A stretch of 64,000 nt of DNA from the NCBI RefSeq assembly GCF_947172395.1, contig NC_069097.1, forward strand, positions 4,200,142-4,264,141, in the 5' to 3' direction. This document shows positions 9,286 through 21,100 of this stretch, in pieces. Position numbers and translations under genes: made by a program. The stretch is from Bicyclus anynana (taxonomy: Eukaryota > Arthropoda > Insecta > Lepidoptera > Nymphalidae). Numbering within the stretch: position 1 is the stretch's first letter; every line of letters starts with the position of its first letter. The notes beneath the pieces were generated by a model. The model was not told the origin of the DNA and ran no database searches. It saw only the letters and a list, made by a program, of their open reading frames with translations.

Positions 9286-9520
9286 GGTAATTTTAAATAT
9301 AAAATGATTACTATATGATACGATTTGTGATGTTTCATAAATGTATTTCTTTGTTTTAGATCACACCATCATTTGAAATCACAGAAGTATGGACTTCGGA
9401 GACTTTTGGGCACTAGGTAATATATTATACCATTAATATGGTCTTATTTTAAAATTTACCATCACTTAGTGCTTGGACATAATATCCAACAATTGATAGT
9501 TTCTTATTTTAATTTTCATT

Positions 9521-9596
9521 TATAATGATGAATCCAAGTTATCCCTGTCTTACTATATCGTGGGGAAAATGTATGGTATGGTAACTTCTGAAAACA
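9521..9596 (+). ncRNA. C/D snoRNA guiding 28S ACAGGGAUAACU, copy 2
   Basis: Paralogue of 2782-2857 although almost 7 kb away. Box C AATGATGAAT near 9524, guide AGTTATCCCTGT unchanged, weak D' (CTTA), GGTATGGTAAC before box D CTGA (9588-9591), 72 nt from the acceptor at 9663. The conserved parts are the boxes and the two putative pairing segments; the middle has diverged. Confidence 0.83.
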
Positions 9597-9719
9597 TTTA
9601 ATTATAACTACATATTACTATTTTGCTATGGTATTATTTATTAACAACAATTTTTTGTTACAGGTATGCCTAGAATTTGAACTTACCTACTTTTTTGAAC
9701 ATTGGTTAATTTTATATAC

Positions 9720-10534
9720 ACACCTAGCTCACGCTGTTTCACCCGTGTGGTCCCTGTTCCGTAGGAATACGGAGATAATATATATGTATAGCCTATAGCC
9801 TTCTTCCCCGATAAATGGGCTATCTAATACTGAAATCATTTTTCAAATCTGACTAGTAGTTCCTGAGATTAGTGTGTTCAAGCAAAGTATTAGTATAGAT
9901 TTTCTAAGTTAAATTGAATAAATTAATCTATACTAATATTATAAAGAGGAAAGATTTGTTATTTTTGCATGTAACTAATAAACTCAATAAATACTGGAGC
10001 GAAATTCTTTCACCAATAAAAATGCTACATTATCAGAGAGTAACATTGGCTATATTTTATTGCTGTATTCCTACCGGAATGGGAACATAAATATGACGAT
10101 GAGTTTTTAGTATTAATAATTATTTGTGTTTAGTAGTAGGTATGTATTTAATTGAAAATGAATAAATTAATACATTTATATTTATACAGATTTTCATTAT
10201 TTTCCATCCTAATATTTTGCTTCAAGCCCTCAAATTGACCTCATACCTATTTACAAGTTTGAATAGGTAATTTATGACTAAGATAAAAATATTGGGCTTG
10301 ACCGATAATAATATAATTTAAAGGGAAAATAAGTAATGTATGCCAAGCAAAATATTTATTATTACCTAATACTTTTATTTATATTTAAGGATGTGGTTAA
10401 TTTGATAATATTTATCGCCTTGCCACATCCACAATAAATACTAGTTTTCATTACATTTACAAACATATGTATTTTGATTTGAAAGCCGAGTGCTACCAGC
10501 TATCAAATACTGCACCTAATTTTACGAAAACAAA
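9720..10534. repeat. Gene-free stretch with two Lep1/Helitron-like repeats
   Basis: Contains a reverse copy (about 9723-9901, from CTAG and TTTCACCCGTGTGG to TTAGTATAGAT) and a forward copy (about 9931-10110, starting with TACTATATTATAAAG-type sequence). The rest is AT-rich with nothing I can name. Confidence 0.6.
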
Positions 10535-12260
10535 ATGCATTATATTATTGTGACAGAATTACAATCACCAGGAGAAGACCCAGTTTGTAAAGTTCAGGTG
10601 AAATACACTTATAAAAAATGTTTTTTTTGTGCAGAATTTGTGCTTAAATACTGTGATGTGGTTTATCCTCCCAGGGTCTGCCCTCAGCCGATGTTAATAC
10701 ATTAGAATCATGTTTTTTGGATCTTCATCTTACATGTAAAAATCTTCCAGAATTTATTGAAGTAGATTTTGCTGCTGTTCATGTTTTAAATATACTTTGT
10801 GGCTTGGATTTTCGGTAAGTCTTTGAAATTCTAAAATCTTATACTGTTGGTCTGTGAGCCGTGAAACATTTTAAGTAAATGAATTTCACTGGAAACTAGG
10901 TGTAGGTCAAATGTAAGTAATTCTATCAATTAATAGGTACCTACAATAGTAATAGGCTTACGGTGGAATTCATAGTCGTAGTAGGGGGCCCCTAAGGGGA
11001 TTATTCAGCCGCTATGTGTCGAATTCAACCCCTACGCGTTTCATAGACAAAAGAAACCCCTCATTTGACAGGAGCTGGCGGCTGACTGCTGAATTACCGA
11101 TATTTGTCAGCCAAACCATCCCCTGGCATTTTTTTTTGGTGTTATTCGTGATTTATTTATTAGAAAGTGGACGTTCGGATCGTTATAAGTGAAGTTATAA
11201 ACAGCGAGTTATATCAGTGCCCAAGATATATATTCGCAATTGCGTAAACCCAGTATAATACTATGGCGATATGGAATGTACGAAAGATTCTCATATTAGG
11301 CATAATATGCCTCTGTTTGATGAAGAATGAACACAGAAGACCAAAAGAGGAATACCAATACCGCTAGTATTATACATTCTAGCAGCACTTCGATTCTATG
11401 AAACGGGATGTTATCAGGTACGTACCTTTGTTCATTATCAATAATTTTTTGTTCATGAAGACGCCGCGCGGTTTCACCCTGTGTGGTTCCCATTTCCGTA
11501 AGAATATGGGGATAAAATATAGCCTATAGAGCTCGGGGATAGTGTAGCTTCCCAACAGTGAAAGAATTTTTTAAATTGGTTCAGTAGTTCCAGAGCCTAT
11601 TCAAAACATACAAACAAACAAATCTTTCCTGTTTCTATTATTAGTAAAGATAAATTAGAAGTAGATATAAAACCAATTAGCCCAGTGGGTATGTATGATC
11701 TCTGCCTTTTATTATGATGGTGTAGGTTTCCAACAGTGATAGAATCTTTCAAATCAGTTCAGTAGTTACAGATCCTATTCAAAACAAACAAACAAATTTT
11801 TCCTGTTTATAATATTAGTATAGATAAATTAGGAGTAGGTCAAAATCCATATAGCCCAGTAGATATGACCTCTGCCTTCTATTCGGAGGGTGTAGGTTCA
11901 AATGCTGTCTGAAACATGCACCTCCAAATCATTTCAGTTATGTGCATTTTATGAATTTAAATGTATATTACATGTCTCATACAGTGAAGGAAAAACAATG
12001 TCTCTACATGTGTGAAGTCTGCCAATTCACATTGGGCCAGCGTGGTGGACCTTATCCCTCTCATTCTGAGAGGAGACTCATGCTTAACATACTCATGATG
12101 AAGAATTTAATTAGTTTGTTTGTTTGTAATCTAACCTATATAAATGTTAGGTATACCTATCTAGTTTTGATTTAGGAAATATATAACCTACATAAATGTA
12201 ACTAACATAATGTTTATTTTCAGACTGCAGGTGCAGTCCATCAAGCATTCTATGAAATAA
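10535..12260 (+). CDS. Unrecognised small protein, three exons
   Basis: Exons 10535-10597, 10675-10814 and 12224-12260 join in frame to 79 residues. The first intron is 77 nt (GTGAAA...CCCAG), the second 1.4 kb (GTAAGT...TTTTCAG). The middle exon has a regular, gene-like composition (ADVNTLESCFLDLHLTCKN and ILCGLDF) and would be closed by stops if read through intron 1. No domain, signal peptide or clear membrane segment is recognised. Further exons inside intron 2 or an alternative terminal exon are possible. AATAAA overlaps the stop region near 12256. I cannot assign a function. Confidence 0.5.
10963..11105 (+). repeat. MITE related to the element at 20485-20582, partial
   Basis: Starts with GTGGAATTCATAGTCGTAGT, the same terminus as the complete 98-bp MITE at 20485. 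Only the left part is recognisable. An inverted relative lies at 13650-13795. It is inside intron 2 of the small gene. Confidence 0.6.
11455..11652 (-). repeat. Lep1/Helitron-like repeat
   Basis: Reverse orientation, from GACGCCGCGCGGTTTCACCC to a TATTAGTA end, with the GGGGATAAAATATAGCC block in between. A second partial copy follows at about 11750-11830. Confidence 0.7.
11835..12095 (+). repeat. tRNA-derived SINE, diverged
   Basis: Shares the TCAGTTATGTGCATTTTATG, GTGAAGTCTGCCAAT and GGGCCAGCGTGGTGGA blocks with the better copy at 14527-14810. Located just upstream of the third exon of the small gene. Confidence 0.65.
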
Positions 12261-13094
12261 AAGAAATGCCAAAAGTCAAGCTGTATTGATGTCACGCATA
12301 GGTATACATATAAACAACCCCGGAGGACCCTATACACAGATTTAAAGAAACCGGCTATCATGGCAGAGAATAGCAGTGATGAGCTCTGAGAATACTGTTT
12401 TACCAAGAATACTGAGAATACTTTGGTTCTTGAAAATCTGAGTTTTCAGATCACAGTAATTGGAAGACCCACATACCTTGAAAAGTCAGCAGCATTTAAT
12501 ATCAAGGTAGTAGGAGTGAGTGCAGTATGTTGTAAGGTGGTCACTCACTCTGAAGTCCATAACAATAGAAAATGTATACAAATCTTAATTGAATGAAATT
12601 TATTGATTCACATCTTTAATAAAGATAATTATTAAATGTTTACTTCTGCATTTTTCATTTAAGTCTGGCCCTATAAAAATATACAATAATAACTATAAGT
12701 TATATGTAAATTATGTATTTATTGTTGTTATTAAACTTTGTATCAAAAGGATATAGGTTTGATTTTAGAATTGCAATAAGTACTGTGTGGTTCATTATTA
12801 TCAGCCCATTACCGGGCCAAGCCTACCTCCTAAATATATAATATTATGCGATCTAAAGCTTTGTGAAATGCAATTTTACCACTATTCCTAAGGATAAGCT
12901 ACACTTATATTTATTTACTGCACTTACTATAAATTGTAAGAAAATACAGCATAATAGTACCTACTTGTAATTATTTCAGGTTCAATTATAGGTGGTTTTG
13001 AGTAAAATAAACAAATTTCCTCTTACAATATTTTTTTTATTTCAAGTAGGATTCCACATTACAAAAGTATGAAATATCAAACTACTTATATAGT

Positions 13095-13375
13095 AAATAG
13101 TATGCTTGGGATTTCTCTGCGTGATCGTATCACAAATGAGGAGATCCGCAGACAAACCAAAGTCACTGACATAGGTAGCACAGCGAGTCGTGAAGCTGAA
13201 GTGGCAATGGGCAGGCCACATAGTTCGAAGAGCCGATGAAATCGCAGTGTTGGTCGAACCCCCACTAGGTGGACCGATGGCATCAAGCGGGTTGCTGGAC
13301 GTTGGCGGCTCTAGACCGTTGTGTTTGAAAGTCCATGCAAGACGGCTATGTCCAGCAGTGGACGTCCATCGGCTG
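13095..13375 (+). mobile_element. LINE 3' fragment (reverse-transcriptase C-terminal region)
   Basis: Frames encode GISLRDRITNEEIRRQTKV and KLKWQWAGHIVRRADE, separated by a frameshift. These blocks are the end of the polyprotein of a widespread lepidopteran non-LTR retrotransposon. The CAGCAGTGGACGTCCATCGG tail follows. 5' truncated and inactive. Confidence 0.8.
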
Positions 13376-14526
13376 ATAATTTTGTATATGATCATGTTCG
13401 TCCACATAACTTCAATATTTTTCAAACAACTCCTTCTTGTGAGAAAGTAACTTTTTGATAAAATTGATCTATTGTACACTTGAACGAATTAAATTTTACT
13501 ACGATAAATAAAAACAAAAAGTAAATGAAAATATTAGAAACTCAATTATTTTGTAAAATGTCAAAGAATTAACAAAATACGTCTCTCTGTGGTTGTGTCA
13601 CAGAATTTTCAAAGATCTAAATCTAATGTAAAATCATAGACAACATTTGCTTGAAACTCCAGTCACCTAGGGGCTCTCCAGTAGTTTGTTTATGAAATGC
13701 AATGAAGGATGATTCAATAGTCAGCCCCTGGGTGAATGCTGAATATTGGTTTGTGGGGGATTGTTCACTACACGACTATGAATTCCAGGGTTAGATACCA
13801 TAAATACTAGGTATTAGATAGGTTCATATAAATAAAATTGAAGTGTCTATGTTCATATCAAAATAACTGTTTTTTTCAAATGGTTGTAATTATTTACACG
13901 ATAGTTTACGCCTACTTTTTAACGCCTATCAAACAACCTTTTCTTTTTAACCGACTTCCAAAAAGGAGGAGGTTCTACGTTCGGCTGTATGTATGTTTTT
14001 AATTCTATCTGTCCGAGCTATTCTTTGGAATGGCTGAACTGATTTTATGGGGCTTACTAGAAGATGGAGTAAGTTATATACACAGCTGGGCACCGTTAAT
14101 CAAATAGTTAACTTCGTTAATCGTTAACCCACTACAAAAAAAAGTTAGCTTCGCTAAACGTTAAAGCGTTACATTCCGGAAGAATTAACGCAAGTTAACG
14201 TTAATCGTTAATCCGTTAATATGACTGGTTAATATTGCATTTTTATATCATTGTGTGAGATCCCCATTAGAAAAATAAGGGTGAGCACTAGGGAAAAGTG
14301 CCATAATTTGTTTTTAGTTGATTTTATCTATAATTTTAACATAAATATAGTAATTTGTTGATTTCTTTGAAAAAAAATCTTTCATTATTTCTGACTTGTC
14401 TAAACCTGTTAATCGCGTCGCGAGGTAAATAGTAAGCATTGGATTAAATATTAACGGACTTCTGCATATTAACGGAAGTTAACGGGTCCGTTAACATTTT
14501 TAAAAGTTAACTTAATATCCACTGGG

Positions 14527-14810
14527 CTATCACCGCTGCCTCCGATTCCGGAAGATGTGGGTTCGAATCCGGTCCGGGACATGCGCCTCCAACTTTCCAG
14601 TTGTGTGCATTTTAAGAAATAAATATCATGTGTCTCAAACGGTGAAGGAAAACATCGTGAGGAAACCTGCAGAGAATTTTCTTAATTCTCTGCGTGTGTG
14701 AAGTTTGCCAATCCGCATTGGGCCAGCGTGGAGGACTATTGGCCTAACCCCTCTCATTCTGAGAGGAGACTCGAGCTCAGCAGTGAGCCGAATATGGGTT
14801 GATAACGATC
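14527..14810 (+). repeat. tRNA-derived SINE, near full length
   Basis: Contains a box-B-like GGTTCGAATCC, then TTTCCAGTTGTGTGCATTTT, AACGGTGAAGGAAAACATCG and GCCAATCCGCATTGGGCCAG. The same family occurs at 38805-39075 and 59195-59490 (reverse) and in part at 21440-21530. Not a functional tRNA: the head is degenerate. Confidence 0.85.
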
Positions 14811-14891
14811 GACTGTTTACCAACAAACAAATTAAAAATGAGGCTATCAATAGTCATTTCACACCAAAAAAATAAATAAAATTAACTTGTT

Positions 14892-14950
14892 CGCAAGTCA
14901 TTTCATACCTTTTTTAATTGGAAATTAAAAAAGGTATGAAATGACTTGCG
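14892..14950. repeat. Perfect 28-bp inverted repeat with a 3-nt loop
   Basis: Arms 14892-14919 and 14923-14950 are exact reverse complements around the loop GGA. A partial third copy of the right arm (TTTTTTAATTTCCAATTA) follows at 14960-14978. It lies about 250 bp beyond the SPAG6 stop codon. No transposon termini or target duplication are seen. Confidence 0.9.
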
Positions 14951-15196
14951 TTTTCTACCTTTTTTAATTTCCAATTAGTAAACAGTAGGTAATCATTAAG
15001 AAAGGCTATAGTATAGGTACCTAATTTGAATTTTTTAGTTACAGAGTTATTAGTCAATGCATGGCAATCGAAATTACTGCAATTGGAGGGAGAACAATGA
15101 AAATCCAAAAGATATTTTGGACGATGGCTAGAGAATGAAATTAACATGAAACTACCATACATTTATTACAATAATAAAACAAAAATATTTAAAAAT

Positions 15197-18100
15197 TTAT
15201 TTTCCGTTTTCAATCGTTAACTCGCTCTGGCAGTCACTTGGTACTCTGTCTGTAAATAATTCTGGAATCTGGAAATAAAGAATTTAATAAAATACAGATG
15301 GTTTAAAATTAAAACAATAATATAATGTTTAATGCTTGTACCTGAGGTGTATACGCTTCAACTCTATCAAGCAAAGTGTCAGAATAGCCCGGTGAATAAT
15401 ATCTAGAAAATAAAAGATTTAGTTATAACCTTTTTTTTCAGCAAGGTCCATTTTGTTTGACAAATTAAAGTGCGACGCACCTCCTAGTTTACGAGTGTAA
15501 TTTATATACTACCTATATATTATAAAACTAGGCTCGTGATAAAAGTGAATAAACGTTATAAATTTTATTATACTCGTAGGTAGCATGATATTCTTAACAC
15601 TGTGCTACACAACTCTATCCTCTTGTGTAGGGTAGGTACTATGACGAAAAGCAGGAATATAATATTTGTAATTGTAAAGACATGAATAAGATCAATGTTT
15701 TCAAAACGTACCGTACAATTTCTTCTGGAAAACAGCTATTTATTATATTAATATATTCTTTTAATGACGTCCCTGGAACGGTATCTATTTCTTGCACTCT
15801 TCTAAGAGCACCCGTAGTGACGAACAATCTTCTAGCTCTGGCATCATTTGGTAATATCTGTTGTAAATGAAAACTACAATTATTAATTAAGAAAAAATAT
15901 CTGGCACGTGATGGCCAGACGCCAGACCACCTGTATCTTTATTATAAATAATAAAATAATAATTCCATAAATTATTATTTATAATAAAGATTGGCCTTTG
16001 GCGAGGTTTGCTCGGGCTCGGTATATTGCACCCTCTGTTCTACTTCTACCTACTCTTAAACCTATGATTGCAACTGAGAAAATTGTAAACCCAGTATGAT
16101 CCTCAATAGAAGCATACCTACTATACTCGAAATTTACTTAGATGACTTTTTTACACAACAATAATGGCCGACTATGAATCAAAGACAATCAGTAGGGTTG
16201 AGAAGTTAACGGCGGGCATCGGAACGATATCAAGTAGGTATCGTTATAACTGAAATACCTAAACTAAAACATCCGTTACTATACTACGTTATCTTAAAAG
16301 GGAACGTATAGTAACGTTTGTCGGTTGTGTGCATTTTAAGAAATTAAATATCACGTGTCACAAACGGTGAACGGTGCACGGTTTATGCCTATGGGTACGC
16401 GTGGTTAAGAAATGGGGTAATCTTTTTTTATTATTATTATAAATATACTTAAACAATACACATCACTATCTAGCCCCAAAGTAATATAGTATTAATATAC
16501 AATTATATACTACATATAAATACTTATATACACTCATGCTCATCACACAAATATTTTCCAGTTGTGGGAATCGAACCCACAGCCGTGGATGCAAAAAGCA
16601 GGGTCACTACCCACTGCGCCACGCGGCCGTCTCTTTCTTTAATCTTTTGGGGACGTACTAACGTCCAAGATTTGCTTATACTTCAAAAAAGTGTGCACGT
16701 ATCCACGTACATACTGGGTGTAAGGGAATGGTACCGAAAACTGCGTGAAGAGGTTAAATTTAGTTTCCACAACGATATTTTAAATAACAATTACGTGGGA
16801 AATGAGAAAATTCAGATTTTGAAAATTTTGAGCACGCAATGTACAGCTAACAATGCGATAACAACGCTCCGCAATCTACTGTGTACGTACGAGTAGGTAC
16901 GTACGCATCGACAGCAAATCGGCTGGCTACACTTACCTATCTAATACCTATTTTTTATACTTTACAAGTTTTTAACTAGGTACAGGTAATTAACTTACTT
17001 CAGGTTGTTTCTCGTTTACGAGACGTTCTGTCGTCATAGTAGGTACAATATTCATGAGTACTGAATTGATTTGATCTAAGCATTTCAAGACTTCTCAGTC
17101 AACACACACAAACACACACAATACAAACGACACAATTGTATGAGTATTCGTTACAGAAAATCACTACTAACATAACGTAGAACATACACAAAGGTTTTTG
17201 AATTTTGGTTTGTTTGTCAACAGACCGCCGAACACGAACTAAAGAAAAAATAGCGTAGCGTCTAGCGAAAGGACCTAAAGTTTCAATATTTTGAAAATAC
17301 CTATTAACCACGCCGCGCGGCTTAGGTTAGAGAGAGATAGCAATTATTTTCCTCGGCACCGGCGGCGGTCGGCAATACAACGTCGCGCAGTTTGTTTGTG
17401 ACTTTGTATAGATAGATACCTATTAGTCGTGACCTGCCTATTTGACCTCTTGGAAAACAGCTGATCGCGCGCATTTTGCAAATTAAATTTACATTGCTAG
17501 TTTGTGTTAAAATCTTGATTTGACGATTTTTATTAAAAATCGTATTGAGATAATGTTATCCATACCAGTGTTTGAATAATGCTACTATTCGTAAGATATC
17601 TTTTACGCAATAGAATAACGTGAGCATATGTATTGTATAACATTTTTATTAAAAAACTATTTTTTAAAATAAAATGATTATAAAATATTTCATTTTCCCA
17701 TCTTTAAACTAACAACATACCAATTATTAAAGAATCATTCATTATCATTTATCGATAAGTTAACGCTCGATGTTATTTACCCATCCTTGCTTTTCATAGA
17801 CAATCTAGCGTTACGAAATGTCAAATTGCCGTAATCGTAGTTAAGCTGTGCAAATTAATCTCGTTGTGATTTTGTTTTTCAGAAAATAAATGTGAATAAA
17901 TCGTAAATTCGGTGTAGTTTTTGGTGTAATTCGTACTGTATGCGTATAATAAAGGATTTAGACACTTTGTTCTTTAGAAATTACGTATAACGTAAGTGAA
18001 ATATGTGATTTTAGTGACAAGACGGGTTTGTTTTGGTGATAGGACTTCTAAGAAAATTTTCGGTATACAATTATTGTGAATGGAAAAACGGGCGGATATT

Positions 18101-21100
18101 TAAGCTTTTATAAATTAACGAAATTAGGTCTTCATATAAATTTTCGTTCTAGATCTAGAGCATCAGTAAATGATAAGTAAATACGCCAGTTATTAGTTAT
18201 AATTAACGTCAATCTCAGACCACTGGCCAATAAATTTCTCTGTTTAGATTATCTAAGCTCTGAAAGAGCTGGAATTCAGAGCCGTTAAACCATGTAAAAA
18301 AAATAATTAATTGTCATTCTAATATTAAGAATCTGTGACCAACCGTCAATTGTCATTGCCAATGTCAATGTCAATGGTCATTTGTCAAAACTGGCGAAAT
18401 GAGATTTTAGTTTTACATTTTAATCGGGAAATTATATTTAAACCATAATGCAGATTGCAGTTATGAAATAGAACTATTTCGGTAAAAAAGGTGTCCTATT
18501 AAAAAAAAATGGCAGGCAGAGGTAGAGGTAAGGTCAGTTCATCATCTTTGACTCATGACCAGCTACAAGCTCTAGGGATAAACCGCGGGGACAACACGCC
18601 GCAAGTCCTTGCACCACCGCCTCTCTTCCCTAAGCTAGAGGCTAAACCTCTACCCTTAAACTGTGACGCTGCCACAGACTACATGGTAATAGTGAAAGAT
18701 CAATTTATAGAATATTTACATGAGTCCCCTGCGTATGTGAAAGCCAACACGCGTACTGATGGTATTGAGCGTTACTCTGATAAGTACAAACTACTAGCCC
18801 TTGACGCGAAAAAAGGCAAGATACTGAATTGCATATGGGACAACATGCCGCCTGAATTAAGGCCCCATGCGGGCAGAGTGTGTGTCACAGCGAGAAAGCG
18901 AAAGTTAAACGACCCAACAGATATAGCAAAAAGGTTACAAACTTTGGAAAAGAAAGAGACTCAAGAAAGTGCCGACGTGGACATGGAAACTACTGAAGCT
19001 AATATCAAAAAGGAAAATGAAGATAATGAGGAAGAGCTAGAGGATGAGCAGGAACCAGAGGAAGAAATTGATGATGGAACAGATTACGCAAATAACTATT
19101 TTGATAATGGTGAAGACTATGAGGACGAAGATGACAACCTTGACGATGGCCCCGTGTATTAGGTATAACAATGTAGAAGTTACTATGAATAATCTGTGAT
19201 ATTAAAATAAAATTACACTTTTAATATTTTGTTTTCTTTGAAGCCTTCAACACTTAGATTAGACTGAATACAACAGGCAAGAACTATTGGTTTATTATAA
19301 TTTAACTTATTTCAAGAAGTAAATTGAAAGACTACAATGGCCAGACAAACAAAGATTGTATGCTTTATATTATATGGACAATTTGTTTGAAAGAGTATAC
19401 TTCCAGATTGTTTCCATTTAATTTTCATGAAAATTTTATGTTAAAATTGCATGTTCTGTGGAATGTTTTCATTCACTATCCTAGGACACTAAAAGCAGAA
19501 AAAAAACACAACTGCCTTCAAAGTGAGAGAGATTATTACCTGCACCAATTTAGAAAATATATTTTCTAAATTGGCTCAGGTCTGGTGGCTTAAAAAACAA
19601 AATAAAATACTAAACTGACCAAAGTGGGAATCTAACCAGGACCTCTCTGTTGAGTGCCACAGCACTACCAACAGTGCTAAAGAGGCAGTCAAATCCGGTT
19701 GATATTACCATACAAGTTTGAGCTGTGCAGGTTATAACATATTACCTTAGAATATTGAGCAAGTACATATTTCAGTATGCATGTGGGAGCAGCATGCAGC
19801 AAAGTTTCCAGTGCAGGTCGGTGCAGGCAGCATTGTAGTGATTGTTTGAGTGCACAGGATGCTCTTGCTTTGACCTCCGCTGATGACTTGGGATTTGTAT
19901 AGACCTATGGGCAAGGATGCAAAAAATTATCCATACACAATAGTGAATTGGATATTGGATAGAAGCAGGCTTTACTTTGCAGAAGTTCATCATGAATAGA
20001 TAATAATTAATAATAAACGTGCAATTGCATTTTGTAGAGCCTACATCTCCTGAGGATGTTCCGGTTTCGGGGTGAAACATACGTAGAGAGTGTTTTGTCA
20101 GACCTGGGTGACGTTGTTGCGTGGGCTCGTCGTATTTTCGCGGATGATAGCAAAATAAATAAATTATTATATATAGTTGATGGGACTTTTACTGGGCAGA
20201 TAGCTGATGTTATAAAGAGTAACTTGGGAATTTAGGATGCTCTGACCATGACCTCAGCTGATGACTTGCTATGAAAAAAATTGCAATAATTTATCTATAC
20301 AAATAAATATAACTGATGGGACTTTCACTGGCAAATAGCTGATGTTGTAAGCAGTTACTTACGTTGTGTTTTATTCCTAAAGTCTTACAGAAAACGGATC
20401 TATACAGGTGAAACTACAGATTAACTTCCTTTAAATGTACATTGTATTGTTAATTCAATGATAATGATAACAAGAGGCCTATCAGTGGAATTCATAGACG
20501 TTGTAGGGGCACTCCCAAGGGGATCATTCAGCTTCTGAGTGTCGAATTTAACCTCTACAACATCTATGTGTATGAATACCACTATATGTCTATGGGCTGA
20601 TAGTGATAGTCATGCATGTTGCTAATCTACATCCATTATTACAAATCACTCAAACAAATCAAAATCAAAAATTCATTTATTTCAAATAGGCGTACCTACT
20701 TTACAAGCACTTTTGAAACGTCAAGTTATGTCATGATTTAATGGTGCTAATTAAACTCGAAAACTTAAAATTAAAGTTACGAGGGTTCCAAACGCGCCTT
20801 GGTTTATTTCTTTTTGTTAACAAAAACAACATTTTCACTCCTGCCACACACTCAAAGAGTGGCATGTGAAATAGTGAGGAAAGGAGGCAGAGAATTTTTC
20901 TCGTCATTCTCTTCATCATACCTTCCACTGCTAATTTTGTCGAGTTCTTAGCGCCAGTCCAAGGTAAAGTTCGGGGCCATTAATTGCGCGAGTAGAGCAG
21001 TGTGCAACATCGTGGAAGCGCGACGAACATAGTGTGGCTGCAGCATGAGACCAACGCATGTTGGACCCGTACTTTACCTGCAATAGTCTCGGGAGGGCGT

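Larger units (their letters stand above)
742..9720 (+). ncRNA. Uhg1-like: Multi-snoRNA host gene (SNHG1/Uhg1-like)
   Basis: Non-coding, spliced host of twelve intronic snoRNAs. Exons inferred from splice sites: about 742-808, 873-901, 1353-1404, 1636-1694, 2637-2733, 2929-3000, 4742-4783, 5076-5124, 5727-5762, 7685-7720, 8138-8185, 8713-8757, 9360-9416 and 9664 onward. Most donors are GTAAGT or GTAAAT. Exons are short (29-97 nt), carry stops and show no codon conservation between duplicated copies, so the spliced RNA should not encode protein. Each intron except 809-872 holds one snoRNA. By content (SNORD27-, 30- and 31-like) it matches vertebrate SNHG1 and Drosophila Uhg1. The 5' end is uncertain: a C followed by five T at 742 is a possible terminal-oligopyrimidine start, or the transcript could be a spliced extension of RpL14. 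The 3' end is not resolved; a Helitron-like repeat begins near 9720. Confidence 0.85.
12261..15196. repeat. Gene-free stretch rich in repeats
   Basis: Holds a LINE 3' fragment (13095-13375), a MITE relative (13650-13795), an element with repeated GTTAAC motifs (about 14082-14515, possibly hAT-like), a SINE (14527-14810) and a perfect hairpin (14892-14950). AATAAA at about 12618 could serve the upstream gene. I see no further gene. Confidence 0.6.

Noticed and set aside
12188..12406. 72-residue minus-strand frame overlapping exon 3 of the small gene
   Set aside because: No splice sites or codon bias, and it overlaps the better-supported plus-strand exon.
16560..16625. tRNA gene on the minus strand
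   Set aside because: Box B and part of box A are present, but no acceptor stem pairs and it heads a SINE with an AT-rich tail. The same applies to 59820-59895 and 14527-14575.
16564..16896. 110-residue plus-strand frame
   Set aside because: The start lies in the SINE and the rest has no splice or codon support.
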